DNA from: an uncultured Acetatifactor sp.
GTDB lineage: Bacteria; Bacillota; Clostridia; Lachnospirales; Lachnospiraceae
Direction: 5' to 3'
Length of the DNA: 64,000 bases
Assembly: GCA_934433135.1 (NCBI GenBank)
Contig: CAKRZO010000002.1
Coordinates: 124,001 to 188,000 of the forward strand
Shown here: in pieces, positions 27,883 to 36,520 of the stretch
How the letters are laid out: every line of letters starts with the position of its first letter
Position numbering within the stretch: position 1 is the first letter of the stretch
Notes under the pieces: model-generated
What the model saw: the letters and a program-made list of their open reading frames with translations, nothing else
Database searches by the model: none
Told to the model about the DNA's origin: nothing
Made by a program: the position numbers and the translations under genes

Positions 27883-28887
27883 ATGACGATAAGAGAAAAT
27901 GTGGAACAATGGGAGAAGGAATATTTAAGTCCTTACGCAATGTTGAGCGTAAATTCCAAAGGACGGCAGAGGCCGGAACCGCAATGTGATATCCGGCCGG
28001 TTTTTCAAAGAGACAGGGATCGGATTATTCACTGCAAGGCGTTCCGAAGACTGAAGGACAAGACGCAGGTCTTTCTGACACCGGAGGGGGATCACTACCG
28101 GACCAGATTGACTCATACTCTGGAAGTGTCCCAGAATGCCCGCACCATAGCCAAGGCGCTGCGTTTAAACGAGGAACTGGCGGAGGCAATCGCGTTGGGA
28201 CATGATCTTGGACATACTCCTTTCGGACATGCCGGGGAGAGAGCTTTAAACCGGGTCTGCCCGTTTGGTTTTGAACACAGCGAGCAGAGTGTACGTACCG
28301 TGGATAAGTTGGAAAAGCATGGAAACGGACTGAATCTGACGTATGAAGTCCGGGACGGTATTCTGAATCATCAGACGATTGGAAAACCGCACACGCTGGA
28401 AGGCAAAGTGGTACGGCTTTCGGATAAGATTGCCTACATTCACCATGACATGGATGATTCTGTCCGGGGAGGAATTCTGACGGAAGCGGATGTTCCGGGA
28501 GAGATACGGGATGTTCTGGGCGCATCGCCGAATGAGCGGTTAAACTGTTTCATTCACGATATTGTTACCAACAGTATGGGCAAAAATGACATTCAGATGT
28601 CTGAGCCGGTGGCGCAGGCAATGATGAAGCTGCGGCAGTTTATGTTTGAAAGAGTTTATCTGAATCCGGAAGCAAAAAGCGAAGAAGGAAAAGCAGAGAT
28701 GTTGATGGAAACTTTGTACCACTATTATCTGAAACACATCGACACTTTGCCGGATGAATTTTTAAAACTTTTAAGCGAAGGGGAACCGAGAGAAAAAGTG
28801 GTATGTGATTACGTGGGAGCCATGAGTGACCGTTTTGCCATCGCAAAATATGAAGAAATCTACATACCCAAATCCTGGCAATATTAA
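27883..28887 (+). CDS. dgt: deoxyguanosinetriphosphate triphosphohydrolase-like protein (HD domain)
   Basis: 334 residues from the ATG at 27883 (GGGGGAT site), rather than the TTG at 27853. HD-superfamily metal motif GHDLGHTPFGH (near residue 106), preceded by DRIIHCKAFRRLKDKTQVF and RTRLTHTLEVSQ (the first histidine), as in clostridial dGTPases. It hydrolyses dNTPs to deoxynucleosides and triphosphate. In this group dgt lies just upstream of dnaG, as here, with repeat A2 directly after its stop. Confidence 0.93.
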   Translation: MTIRENVEQWEKEYLSPYAMLSVNSKGRQRPEPQCDIRPVFQRDRDRIIHCKAFRRLKDKTQVFLTPEGDHYRTRLTHTLEVSQNARTIAKALRLNEELAEAIALGHDLGHTPFGHAGERALNRVCPFGFEHSEQSVRTVDKLEKHGNGLNLTYEVRDGILNHQTIGKPHTLEGKVVRLSDKIAYIHHDMDDSVRGGILTEADVPGEIRDVLGASPNERLNCFIHDIVTNSMGKNDIQMSEPVAQAMMKLRQFMFERVYLNPEAKSEEGKAEMLMETLYHYYLKHIDTLPDEFLKLLSEGEPREKVVCDYVGAMSDRFAIAKYEEIYIPKSWQY

Positions 28888-29038
28888 GTAACAGTTCAGC
28901 CAAACATTCATGCAGGCAGATTTCATGCTCGCATGAAAAGCTGCCTGCGTGAATATTTGGACTTAGCGCCGAGTTAATAAGCAAAAGTCGCTGCGAAGCA
29001 TGCGAAAAATTTTGCGAATGGCGCGTCTGAACTGTTAC
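28888..29038. repeat. palindromic intergenic repeat, family A, copy 2
   Basis: GTAACAGTTCAGCC at the left and GTCTGAACTGTTAC at the right, 151 bases apart. It starts on the base after the dgt stop codon. An internal hairpin pairs GCAGGCAG with CTGCCTGC. Confidence 0.78.
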
Positions 29039-29072
29039 GATTAAGTAGGTATAAGAGAAAGGAAGTATTTGG

Positions 29073-30839
29073 ATGTATTATCCGGATGATTTGGTTGAAG
29101 AAATCAGGCAGAAAAACGATATTGTGGATGTTATCTCCGGGTATGTGAAGCTGACAAGAAAAGGAAATTCCCACTGGGGATTGTGTCCTTTTCATAATGA
29201 GAAATCACCGTCTTTTCATGTGCAGTCAGACAGGCAGATGTATCATTGTTTTGGTTGCGGCGCTTCCGGCAATGTCTATACTTTTCTGATGAACTATGAA
29301 AACTATACCTTTCCGGAGGCAGTAAAGGTTCTGGCGCAGAGAGCCGGTGTGGATCTGCCGGAAGAGGAATATTCGGAAGAGGTGCGAAAAAGGGAGAGCC
29401 GGAAGGCGAGGCTTCTGGAGGTCAATAAACAGGCAGCTACTTTTTTTTACTATCTTCTGCGTACTCCCCAGGGGAAAACCGGTTATGAGTATTTAACAAG
29501 GCGGGCCCTATCGGATGAGACGATGCATAAGTTCGGTCTGGGATATGCCGGAAAAGGAGAACAGCTGGTAGAGTATCTGCGGGGGAAAGGCTTTGAGGAT
29601 GATCTGATCCGGGAGGCGGGGATTGCCGTTTATTCGGAAAAAAGAGGACTGGTAAGTCAGTTCTGGAATCGGGTAATGTTCCCGATCCAGGATTTGAATC
29701 ACCGGGTAATCGGTTTCGGCGGCCGGGTTATGGGAGACGGTGAACCGAAGTACTTAAATTCCCCGGAGACACCGGTATTTGATAAGAGACGGAATCTCTA
29801 CGGGCTGAATTTTGCCCGGACGGCCAGAAGCGGAAATATTATTCTGTGTGAAGGCTATATGGATGTCATTGCCATGCATCAGGCTGGTTTTACCCAGGCG
29901 GTTGCTTCGCTTGGGACGGCATTTACCCAGGAACAGGCTGCACTTTTAAAGCGGTATGTTCCGAATGTATTGCTGGCATATGACAGTGACGGCCCAGGTA
30001 TCAAGGCGGCGCTTCGCGGAATCGGCATTTTAAGACAAGCGGGGTTAACGGCTAAGGTGATTAATATGAAGCCTTATAAGGATCCGGATGAGTTTATCAA
30101 GAATCTGGGGAAAGAGGCTTTTGAAGAAAGAATTGCAGGGGCAGAGAACAGCTTTTTCTTCGAACTGAGAATTCTTTCCGGAAACTATAATCTGGAGGAT
30201 CCGGAAGAAAAAACCCGGTTTCACAGGGAAATTGCAAAAAAACTGTGTGAGTTTTCCGAGGATGTGGAAAGAGAAAACTATTTGGAGGCCGTGGCTGCAA
30301 AGTATGGTATCGGTGTGGAAAGCTTAAAGAAGTTGGTAGGAGAGACTGCTTACCGGACCGGACTTGCAAAGCCGTTGCCGGCGGTTAAAAGCGGGGCTCC
30401 GCCCAAAAACAGTTTGCAGGAGAACAAAAAAAGACCGCAGAGTCTGCTGATTACCTGGCTTTCGGAAGAACCGGGTTTGTACGAGAAGGTAAAGAAGTAT
30501 ATTTCCCCGGAGGATTTTACGGTGGAGCTATACAGGCAAGTGGCGGAGAAGCTTTTTGAAGGACTGGAAAAAGGAGATTTCCGATCTGCCGGTATCATCA
30601 GCATGTTTGAGGAAGAACAGCAAAATGAAGTGGCCGGTTTGTTTTACAGCAGTCTGCCGCAGTTAGAGAGCAGGCAGGAACGGGAAAAAGCTTTTCGGGA
30701 TATTTTGCTTTCCGTAAAAAGAGACAGTTACGAGCAGAGTATGGCGAAACTGGGGACGGATGTCAGCGCACTGAAACGTGCCATTGACGGCAAAAAAGCA
30801 TTGGAAGAGCTGGCAAAAGCGCATATTTCGCTGGATTGA
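29073..30839 (+). CDS. dnaG: DNA primase DnaG
   Basis: 588 residues. The N-terminal CHC2 zinc finger (CPFHNEKSPSFHV, then YHCFGCG), the TOPRIM catalytic region (ILCEGYMDVIAMHQ with the metal Glu, and YDSDGPG), and a C-terminal helicase-interaction region from about residue 430. It makes RNA primers at the replication fork with DnaB. ATG after AAAGGAAG. First of the dnaG-rpoD-trmK-kinase series (gaps 74, 51 and 21 bases), the classic macromolecular-synthesis order of Clostridia. Confidence 0.97.
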   Translation: MYYPDDLVEEIRQKNDIVDVISGYVKLTRKGNSHWGLCPFHNEKSPSFHVQSDRQMYHCFGCGASGNVYTFLMNYENYTFPEAVKVLAQRAGVDLPEEEYSEEVRKRESRKARLLEVNKQAATFFYYLLRTPQGKTGYEYLTRRALSDETMHKFGLGYAGKGEQLVEYLRGKGFEDDLIREAGIAVYSEKRGLVSQFWNRVMFPIQDLNHRVIGFGGRVMGDGEPKYLNSPETPVFDKRRNLYGLNFARTARSGNIILCEGYMDVIAMHQAGFTQAVASLGTAFTQEQAALLKRYVPNVLLAYDSDGPGIKAALRGIGILRQAGLTAKVINMKPYKDPDEFIKNLGKEAFEERIAGAENSFFFELRILSGNYNLEDPEEKTRFHREIAKKLCEFSEDVERENYLEAVAAKYGIGVESLKKLVGETAYRTGLAKPLPAVKSGAPPKNSLQENKKRPQSLLITWLSEEPGLYEKVKKYISPEDFTVELYRQVAEKLFEGLEKGDFRSAGIISMFEEEQQNEVAGLFYSSLPQLESRQEREKAFRDILLSVKRDSYEQSMAKLGTDVSALKRAIDGKKALEELAKAHISLD

Positions 30840-30913
30840 GGTTACAATGGTTAGTGAAATATCTGACCATGGTTTCATATATTTGATACAACAGGAAGGA
30901 TGGAATTACAAAG

Positions 30914-32029
30914 ATGGATGAAAACTTGCGGGCACAATTTGAGCAGAAGGTGAAAGATCTTCTGGCACTGGCCAGGAAAAAGAAAAATGTTTTGGAATAT
31001 CAGGAAGTCATTGACTTTTTTGCCGGTATGCCATTGGAAGAGGAACAGTTTGACAGAGTGCTGGATGCTTTGGAAGCAAGCAATGTGGATGTACTGAGGA
31101 TGACGGATTCAGACGATGATCTGGGTGAAGAACCGCTTATTCTGGGCGAGGAAGAGGATTTTGACGTGGATAATCTGGACTTAAGTATTCCGGAGGGAAT
31201 CAGTCTGGAGGATCCGGTGCGTATGTATTTAAAAGAAATCGGAAAAGTACCGTTGCTCAGTGCAGAGGAAGAGATTGAGCTTGCGCAGAGAATGGAGAAT
31301 GGAGACCAGGAAGCCAAGAAAAGACTGGCAGAGGCCAATTTACGTCTGGTTGTCAGCATTGCAAAGAGATATGTGGGCAGAGGGATGTTGTTCTTGGATC
31401 TGATTCAGGAAGGAAATCTTGGGTTGATCAAAGCAGTGGAAAAGTTCGACTACCGGAAAGGATATAAATTCTCCACCTATGCTACCTGGTGGATCCGCCA
31501 GGCAATTACCAGAGCCATTGCGGATCAGGCAAGAACGATCCGGATTCCGGTCCATATGGTAGAGACAATCAACAAGCTGATTCGTGTCAGCCGTCAGTTG
31601 CTGCAGGAGCTCGGGAGAGAACCTACTCCGGAGGAGATTTCCGCAGAGATGGACATGCCTGTTGACAGAGTGCGTGAAATCTTAAAGATCAGCCAGGAAC
31701 CGGTTTCCCTGGAAACGCCTATCGGTGAAGAGGAAGACAGTCATCTGGGAGATTTTATTCAGGATGACAATATGCCGGTACCGGCGGATGCGGCTTCCTT
31801 TACCCTGCTGAAAGAACAGCTGGGCGAAGTGCTGGGAACTTTGACCGAACGGGAACAGAAGGTACTTCGTCTGCGTTTCGGCTTAGATGACGGAAGAGCA
31901 CGTACTTTGGAAGAGGTAGGCAAAGAATTTAATGTAACCAGGGAGCGTATCCGCCAGATTGAGGCAAAGGCGTTAAGAAAGCTGCGTCACCCCAGCCGCA
32001 GCCGCAAGCTGAAAGATTACCTGGATTAA
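30914..32029 (+). CDS. rpoD: RNA polymerase primary sigma factor
   Basis: 371 residues. Region 1.1 (about 1-90, acidic), region 1.2 ([16 protein letters not shown]), the core region 2 with [21 protein letters not shown] for -10 recognition and melting, region 3, and region 4 with [18 protein letters not shown] and [16 protein letters not shown] for the -35 box. Housekeeping sigma factor of the SigA/RpoD type. The promoters annotated here fit TTGACA/TATAAT recognition. It lies after dnaG as in most Firmicutes. Confidence 0.98.
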   Translation: MDENLRAQFEQKVKDLLALARKKKNVLEYQEVIDFFAGMPLEEEQFDRVLDALEASNVDVLRMTDSDDDLGEEPLILGEEEDFDVDNLDLSIPEGISLEDPVRMYLKEIGKVPLLSAEEEIELAQRMENGDQEAKKRLAEANLRLVVSIAKRYVGRGMLFLDLIQEGNLGLIKAVEKFDYRKGYKFSTYATWWIRQAITRAIADQARTIRIPVHMVETINKLIRVSRQLLQELGREPTPEEISAEMDMPVDRVREILKISQEPVSLETPIGEEEDSHLGDFIQDDNMPVPADAASFTLLKEQLGEVLGTLTEREQKVLRLRFGLDDGRARTLEEVGKEFNVTRERIRQIEAKALRKLRHPSRSRKLKDYLD

Positions 32030-32080
32030 AATTAAGAAAGAGACCGGAAGGTCGGAATCGATCCGGATCCGGGACAAGGG

Positions 32081-32818
32081 ATGAAAATGGACAGAGAAAA
32101 GAGAGTAGTACTTTCCCAAAGACTTACGGCGCTTGCCTGTATGGTGACTCCTGGGAATCGTGTCTGTGACATTGGCTGTGATCATGGATTTCTATCCATT
32201 TATCTGGTGCAGGAGCAGATTTCGCCTGCTGTGATTGCTATGGATGTCAGAGGGGGTCCTCTTTCGCGGGCCAGAGAGCATGTGGCATATTATGGGCTGG
32301 ATGCTTACATAGAGACCAGGCTGTCCGATGGGACAAAGGCATTGCACCCGGGGGAAGCGCAGACTTTGGTCTGTGCCGGTATGGGCGGACGGCTGATGCA
32401 GGAGATCCTTACGGCAGGGCGTACTCTCTGTCATGAAATGAATGAACTGATTTTGCAGCCGCAGTCGGAAATCATGGCATTCCGGAAATATTTGCGGGAA
32501 GAAGGATATCGGATTGCAGATGAGAATATGATAAAGGAAGACGGCAAGTATTATCCGATGATCAAAGCAGTTTATCTCGGAGAAAGACAGCCGGATCCGG
32601 GTTCGCCTGCAGATCGGTTTGGCGAAAAAAATATAAAGAACGCCAATCCGGTGCTTAAGGAGTATCTTTTGCAGAGGCTTCCTGTTTTAATGGAGATTGA
32701 GAACAGGATTCTGAAGGAAGGTGCAGAAAAAAGCGGGGCGGTAAAAGTTCGCCTTGCGGACCTGAAAGCGGAAAAGGAAGATATCTGTGCGGCGCTGGAG
32801 AAAATGTGTGCGAAATGA
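32081..32818 (+). CDS. trmK: tRNA (adenine(22)-N1)-methyltransferase TrmK
   Basis: 245 residues (239-243 if a later ATG such as 32087 is used; AAGGG sits just upstream). SAM-binding motif I VCDIGCDHGFLSIYL, then motif II VIAMDVRGGPLSRA and the conserved VCAGMGGRLMQEIL, which define TrmK/YqfN. The C-terminal helical part (about 175-245) is the coiled-coil cap of the family. It methylates A22 in tRNA(Ser) and others. Position right after rpoD matches its usual place. Confidence 0.93.
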   Translation: MKMDREKRVVLSQRLTALACMVTPGNRVCDIGCDHGFLSIYLVQEQISPAVIAMDVRGGPLSRAREHVAYYGLDAYIETRLSDGTKALHPGEAQTLVCAGMGGRLMQEILTAGRTLCHEMNELILQPQSEIMAFRKYLREEGYRIADENMIKEDGKYYPMIKAVYLGERQPDPGSPADRFGEKNIKNANPVLKEYLLQRLPVLMEIENRILKEGAEKSGAVKVRLADLKAEKEDICAALEKMCAK

Positions 32819-32839
32819 AACGTAAAAGGAGCAGATAAA

Positions 32840-34495
32840 ATGGTTACAGTAACGATAAACGGCAGAAAAAAACAATATCCGGAAGGGATTTCCTATGAGG
32901 ATATTGCAAAGGAATATCAGCCGGAATACGGCGGATTTATTGCATTGGCAGCGGAAAACGGAAAAATCCGGGAATTGTTTAAGCCGCTGAAAGAAGACTG
33001 CAACCTGGATTTTTTTACCTTTCGGGATGACATCGGCTATAAAACCTATGTCAGAACTGCAACGATGCTCTTTTTAAAGGCGGTAAGTGACTTATTCGGG
33101 ACAAAAGCCGCGCAGAACTGCCGCGTGGAATGTGCAATCGGGAACGGACAATATATCTGGCCGCAGGGAAAGATTGAGGCATCTTCCGAAAATGCGGTCC
33201 GGATTGCACAGAAGATGCGTGAACTGGTGGCCGGGCAGATTTTTTTTCGGAAAAAGTCCTATTCTTTGGAAGAAGCCATGAAGCTTTTTAAAGAGCAGGG
33301 GATGGAAGACAAAGAGAAATTGTTCTATTACCGGAGAAGTTCCTTTGTCAATATTTATGAGTTGGACGGTTATTATGACTATCATTACGGCTATATGCTG
33401 CCGCACACAGGGTATGTAAAATGGTTTGATGTTATTTGTTATGACGAGGGGTTTATGCTGCTTCTTCCGGACAAAAAGAATCCGGATGCGGTGGAGCCTT
33501 TTGTCGAGCAGAAAAAATTATTCCGGACTTTGCGGGAATCGGAAAGTTGGGATAAGGCTATCGGTATAGAGACGGTAGGAGACTTAAATGACACCATTTG
33601 CATGGGAAATATCGAGGATATGATTTTGGTTCAGGAGGCAAGGCAGGAAAGTAAGATCGGAGAGATTGCGGAAAAAATTGCAGCAAGACAGAATGTGAAA
33701 TTCGTCATGATCGCCGGTCCGTCTTCTTCCGGAAAAACGACTTTTTCCCATAGACTTACCATCCAGCTGCGCACCAAAGGGCTGGTTCCGCACCCTATTG
33801 CCTTGGATGATTATTTTGTGGACAGAGAACAGACGCCCCGGGATGAAAACGGTGATTACAATTTTGAATGTCTGGAAGCCATTGATATCCGGAAATTTAA
33901 TGAGGACATGACAAAGCTTCTGGCAGGAGAGAACGTAGAGATTCCGTCTTTTAACTTTAAAACCGGTAAAAGAGAATATCACGGCAGACAGATTACGTTG
34001 GGGGCAGAGGATATTCTGGTTATCGAAGGAATCCACGGATTGAATCCTAAAACATCGTATGCGCTGCCGGAAGAAAGCAAATTTAAGATTTATATCAGTG
34101 CGCTGACTAATATCAATATCGATGAACACAATCGGATTCCAACCACGGACGGAAGACTGCTGCGCAGAATGGTGCGGGACGCGAGAACGCGCGGAGCGGA
34201 TGCCAAAAGGACCATTCAGATGTGGCCTTCCGTACGCAGAGGAGAAGAAGAAAATATTTTTCCGTTTCAGGAGCAGGCGGATGCCATGTTTAATTCGGTG
34301 CTCATTTATGAACTGGCTGTCTTAAAGCAGTATGCAGAACCGCTTCTGTTCCGGATCCGCAAGGAAGAGCCGGAATATTATGAAGCCAAAAGACTTTTGA
34401 AATTCCTGGATTATTTTCTGGGAGTCAGTGCTGATAAGCTGCCGAATAATTCTATCTGCCGAGAATTTATCGGGGGGAGCTGTTTTAGGGTCTGA
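32840..34495 (+). CDS. nucleoside kinase (uridine-kinase-like) with TGS and ThrRS-editing-like N-terminus
   Basis: 551 residues. Residues 1-65 form a TGS-like domain, and the region up to about 270 resembles the threonyl-tRNA synthetase N-terminal fold. From about 285 there is a uridine/phosphoribulokinase-type P-loop: MIAGPSSSGKTTFS, then LDDYFVDREQTP and VIEGIHGLNPKTS. The domain layout is standard for Clostridia, where it is annotated as nucleoside kinase; the role of the synthetase-like half is unclear. ATG after AAAAGGAG. Last gene before the convergent RNase P RNA. Confidence 0.88.
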   Translation: MVTVTINGRKKQYPEGISYEDIAKEYQPEYGGFIALAAENGKIRELFKPLKEDCNLDFFTFRDDIGYKTYVRTATMLFLKAVSDLFGTKAAQNCRVECAIGNGQYIWPQGKIEASSENAVRIAQKMRELVAGQIFFRKKSYSLEEAMKLFKEQGMEDKEKLFYYRRSSFVNIYELDGYYDYHYGYMLPHTGYVKWFDVICYDEGFMLLLPDKKNPDAVEPFVEQKKLFRTLRESESWDKAIGIETVGDLNDTICMGNIEDMILVQEARQESKIGEIAEKIAARQNVKFVMIAGPSSSGKTTFSHRLTIQLRTKGLVPHPIALDDYFVDREQTPRDENGDYNFECLEAIDIRKFNEDMTKLLAGENVEIPSFNFKTGKREYHGRQITLGAEDILVIEGIHGLNPKTSYALPEESKFKIYISALTNINIDEHNRIPTTDGRLLRRMVRDARTRGADAKRTIQMWPSVRRGEEENIFPFQEQADAMFNSVLIYELAVLKQYAEPLLFRIRKEEPEYYEAKRLLKFLDYFLGVSADKLPNNSICREFIGGSCFRV

Positions 34496-34518
34496 ACGGT
34501 TAAAGAAGAGGTAAAAAA

Positions 34519-34864
34519 GTGAGCAGAACGATAAGCCGGGTTCTGTCGTGAGTGATCATCTATCTAGGATATCCGTTGCCGGATACCTCAAGCGACCTAC
34601 CTGAAAGCAGACCGGGCCGGTCTGTTGCTTTCTGCTTGGTCTTGCTTCGGATGGGGTTTACATGGCTCCGCCTGTTACCAGGCGGACGGTAGTCTCTTAC
34701 ACTGCCTTTCCACCCTTACCGCGAAAAATTCGCGGCGGTATATTTCTGTTGCACTTTCCTTAGAGTTGCCTCCACCGGACGTTATCCGGCATCCTGCCCT
34801 GTGAAGCCCGGACTTTCCTCACCTGTACCGTTTCCGGACAGCCGCGATCACTTGTTCTGCTCAC
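34519..34864 (-). ncRNA. rnpB: RNase P RNA, bacterial type A
   Basis: 346-base RNA on the minus strand. The 5' and 3' ends pair as helix P1 (GTGAGCAGAAC with GTTCTGCTCAC). Conserved core elements on the minus strand are GAGGAAAGTCCGGGCTTCAC (CR I), GGGTGGAAAGGCAG, and the 3' block GATGATCACTCACGACAGAA with ACCCGGCTTAT. It trims tRNA 5' leaders. A strong promoter sits just upstream, and TTTTTT follows the 3' end. Confidence 0.97.
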
Positions 34865-34872
34865 GTGGAGTT

Positions 34873-34901
34873 ATTTTAGCACAGCGAATGAGGACTGTCA
34901 A
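34873..34901 (-). promoter_or_regulatory. promoter of rnpB
   Basis: On the minus strand: TTGACA (34896-34901), 17-base spacer, TAAAAT (34873-34878), about nine bases before the RNA 5' end. Its -35 lies in a 13-bp inverted repeat whose other arm holds the -35 of the divergent GTPase gene. Confidence 0.88.
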
Positions 34902-35016
34902 TAGCTACATTAGTATAAAAATATGATTGAAGAGAGCTAAGGGCGGCTGCATGGGCTGCCCTTAGAAAATAAATATATAGCAGATATGTTTGTCTTGATT
35001 ACAAAACTTTTAGAAA

Positions 35017-35052
35017 GTAGCTATTGACAAAGGCTTCAAATTGGGGGAAAAT
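35017..35052 (+). promoter_or_regulatory. putative promoter of the COG0523 GTPase gene
   Basis: TTGACA (35024-35029) followed 17 bases later by GAAAAT (35047-35052). The block GTAGCTATTGACA (35017-35029) is the exact inverse of 34896-34908. The -10 is poor, so this promoter may need help. Confidence 0.45.
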
Positions 35053-35086
35053 ATGACGGAAAGGATAGAAAGGTGTGGTGATTTAT

Positions 35087-36313
35087 ATGACAAAAATTGA
35101 TGTGGTATCCGGTTTCTTAGGAGCCGGTAAGACAACTTTAATAAAGAAACTTTTAAAAGAAGCTCTTGACGGATCCAAAGTTGTTCTGATTGAGAATGAA
35201 TTCGGTGAAATCGGAATTGACGGCGGTTTTTTAAAGGATTCCGGGATTGAGATCAAAGAGATGAATTCCGGCTGTATCTGTTGCTCCCTGGTAGGGGATT
35301 TCGGGGCTTCCTTAAAAGAGGTTCTTGCCACTTACCATCCGGAGAGGGTTCTTATTGAGCCGTCCGGCGTGGGAAAGCTGTCTGATGTTTTGAAGGCTGT
35401 GGAGAATGTGGCAAAGGATCTGGATGTTAAGGTAAACAGTGCTGTGGCTGTGGTAGATGCTTCCAAGTGTAAGATGTATATGAAGAATTTCGGTGAATTT
35501 TTCATCAACCAGATTGCTTACGCAGGAACCATTATTTTAAGCAGAACGGACAAGGTGTCGGAAGAAAAGCTTCATGAATGTGTGGAAATGATCCGGGAGC
35601 ATAATGCGAAAGCCGTTATTATCACGACACCGCTTACGCAGCTTGACGGGAAGGCTGTTCTTGAGACTATTGAAGGAGCGGACAGTCTGGAGGATATGAT
35701 GAAGGAAATGCTGGAGCATGCCCATCATCACCATGATAATGACGAAGAAGACGAGCATGAGCATTGCCATCATCACCATGATGATGACGATGACGACGAA
35801 GATGAGCATGACCACTGCCATCATCACCATGATGATGACGATGACGACGAAGATGAGCATGACCACTGCCACCATCACCATGATGATGACGATGACGACG
35901 TAGATGAGCATGACCACTGCCACCATCATCACGATGAGGACGAAGACAAGGATCATGACCATGATCACCACCACGACCACGGCGAGAACTGCTGCTGCGG
36001 CTGTCATGATCATGACCACCACCATCACCATCATCATGCGGATGAAGTGTTCTCAAGCTGGGGTATGGAGACGCCCAACCGTTATAGCAAGGAAGAACTG
36101 GAAAGCATCCTGACGGCTTTGGACAGCGGAGAATACGGACAGATCCTTCGTGCGAAAGGCATGGTGGGTTCCGGAGACGGTATCTGGCTTCATTACGATT
36201 ATGTACCTATGGAGCATGAAATTCGTACGGGCAGTCCGGAAGTAACCGGAAAGATTTGCGTAATCGGATCCGGATTGAAAGAAGAAAAACTTGCGGAACT
36301 GTTCCGGAAGTAA
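35087..36313 (+). CDS. COG0523 (CobW-like) GTPase, metal-chaperone type, with long His/Asp-rich repeat region
   Basis: 408 residues from the ATG at 35087; the GTGs at 35075 and 35078 are weaker alternatives. P-loop GFLGAGKTT (about residue 12), then the conserved metal motif CICC (SGCICCSLVGD, about residue 64) and GTPase switch residues. Residues ~215-315 are an extraordinary stretch of His, Asp, Glu and Cys: four 17-residue units of the type CHHHHDDDDDDEDEHDH, then NCCCGCHDHD and a run of His. The last ~90 residues are the CobW C-terminal domain. COG0523 proteins hand Zn, Ni or Co to target enzymes; the His-rich insert could store or bind the metal. A second, shorter member is at 36521. Metal identity unknown. 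Confidence 0.92.
   Translation: MTKIDVVSGFLGAGKTTLIKKLLKEALDGSKVVLIENEFGEIGIDGGFLKDSGIEIKEMNSGCICCSLVGDFGASLKEVLATYHPERVLIEPSGVGKLSDVLKAVENVAKDLDVKVNSAVAVVDASKCKMYMKNFGEFFINQIAYAGTIILSRTDKVSEEKLHECVEMIREHNAKAVIITTPLTQLDGKAVLETIEGADSLEDMMKEMLEHAHHHHDNDEEDEHEHCHHHHDDDDDDEDEHDHCHHHHDDDDDDEDEHDHCHHHHDDDDDDVDEHDHCHHHHDEDEDKDHDHDHHHDHGENCCCGCHDHDHHHHHHHADEVFSSWGMETPNRYSKEELESILTALDSGEYGQILRAKGMVGSGDGIWLHYDYVPMEHEIRTGSPEVTGKICVIGSGLKEEKLAELFRK
35765..35968 (+). repeat. in-frame tandem repeat, 51 bp x ~4, His/Asp-rich
   Basis: Units beginning with a Cys codon at 35765, 35816, 35867 and 35918. Units 1-3 are nearly identical and the fourth diverges. Each encodes Cys-His4-Asp6-like sequence in the GTPase insert. 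Confidence 0.9.
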
Positions 36314-36462
36314 TGTGAAAAATTACGTTGAAACGCTGATTTTTCACATGGTAATTTGTTTTCGCTCAGAAACAAATTGCTTTGATGGCAGAAGAGAAAT
36401 CGCCTACGCGAATTTCTCTTCGCCTCTTCGCGACGAAGTCGCTCAGAAGTGGGAATTAATGT
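36314..36462. repeat. dispersed repeat, family C, copy 2
   Basis: Left part is a hairpin, TGTGAAAAAT against ATTTTTCACA. It continues with CAAATTGCTTTGATGGCAGA, then CTCTTCGCG and AAGTCGCTCAGAAGTGG. The same order of blocks occurs at 58835-58964. It fills most of the gap between the two GTPase genes and may form part of the first gene's terminator. Confidence 0.75.
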
Positions 36463-36520
36463 GATTGGCTTAGAATTGCGGTTACGTGAGGACAAAGAGT
36501 TTGGAAAGGCGGGTTAAGAG

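Noticed and set aside
34920..34980. A small RNA or terminator formed by CTAAGGGC and GCCCTTAG
   Set aside because: The hairpin (34937-34966) has no T tract on either strand and lies in the spacer between divergent promoters; too little to call.
35537..36056. Met/Val-rich and Asp/His-rich ORFs in other frames of the GTPase insert
   Set aside because: They come from the CAT/GAT triplets of the His/Asp repeat read out of frame.
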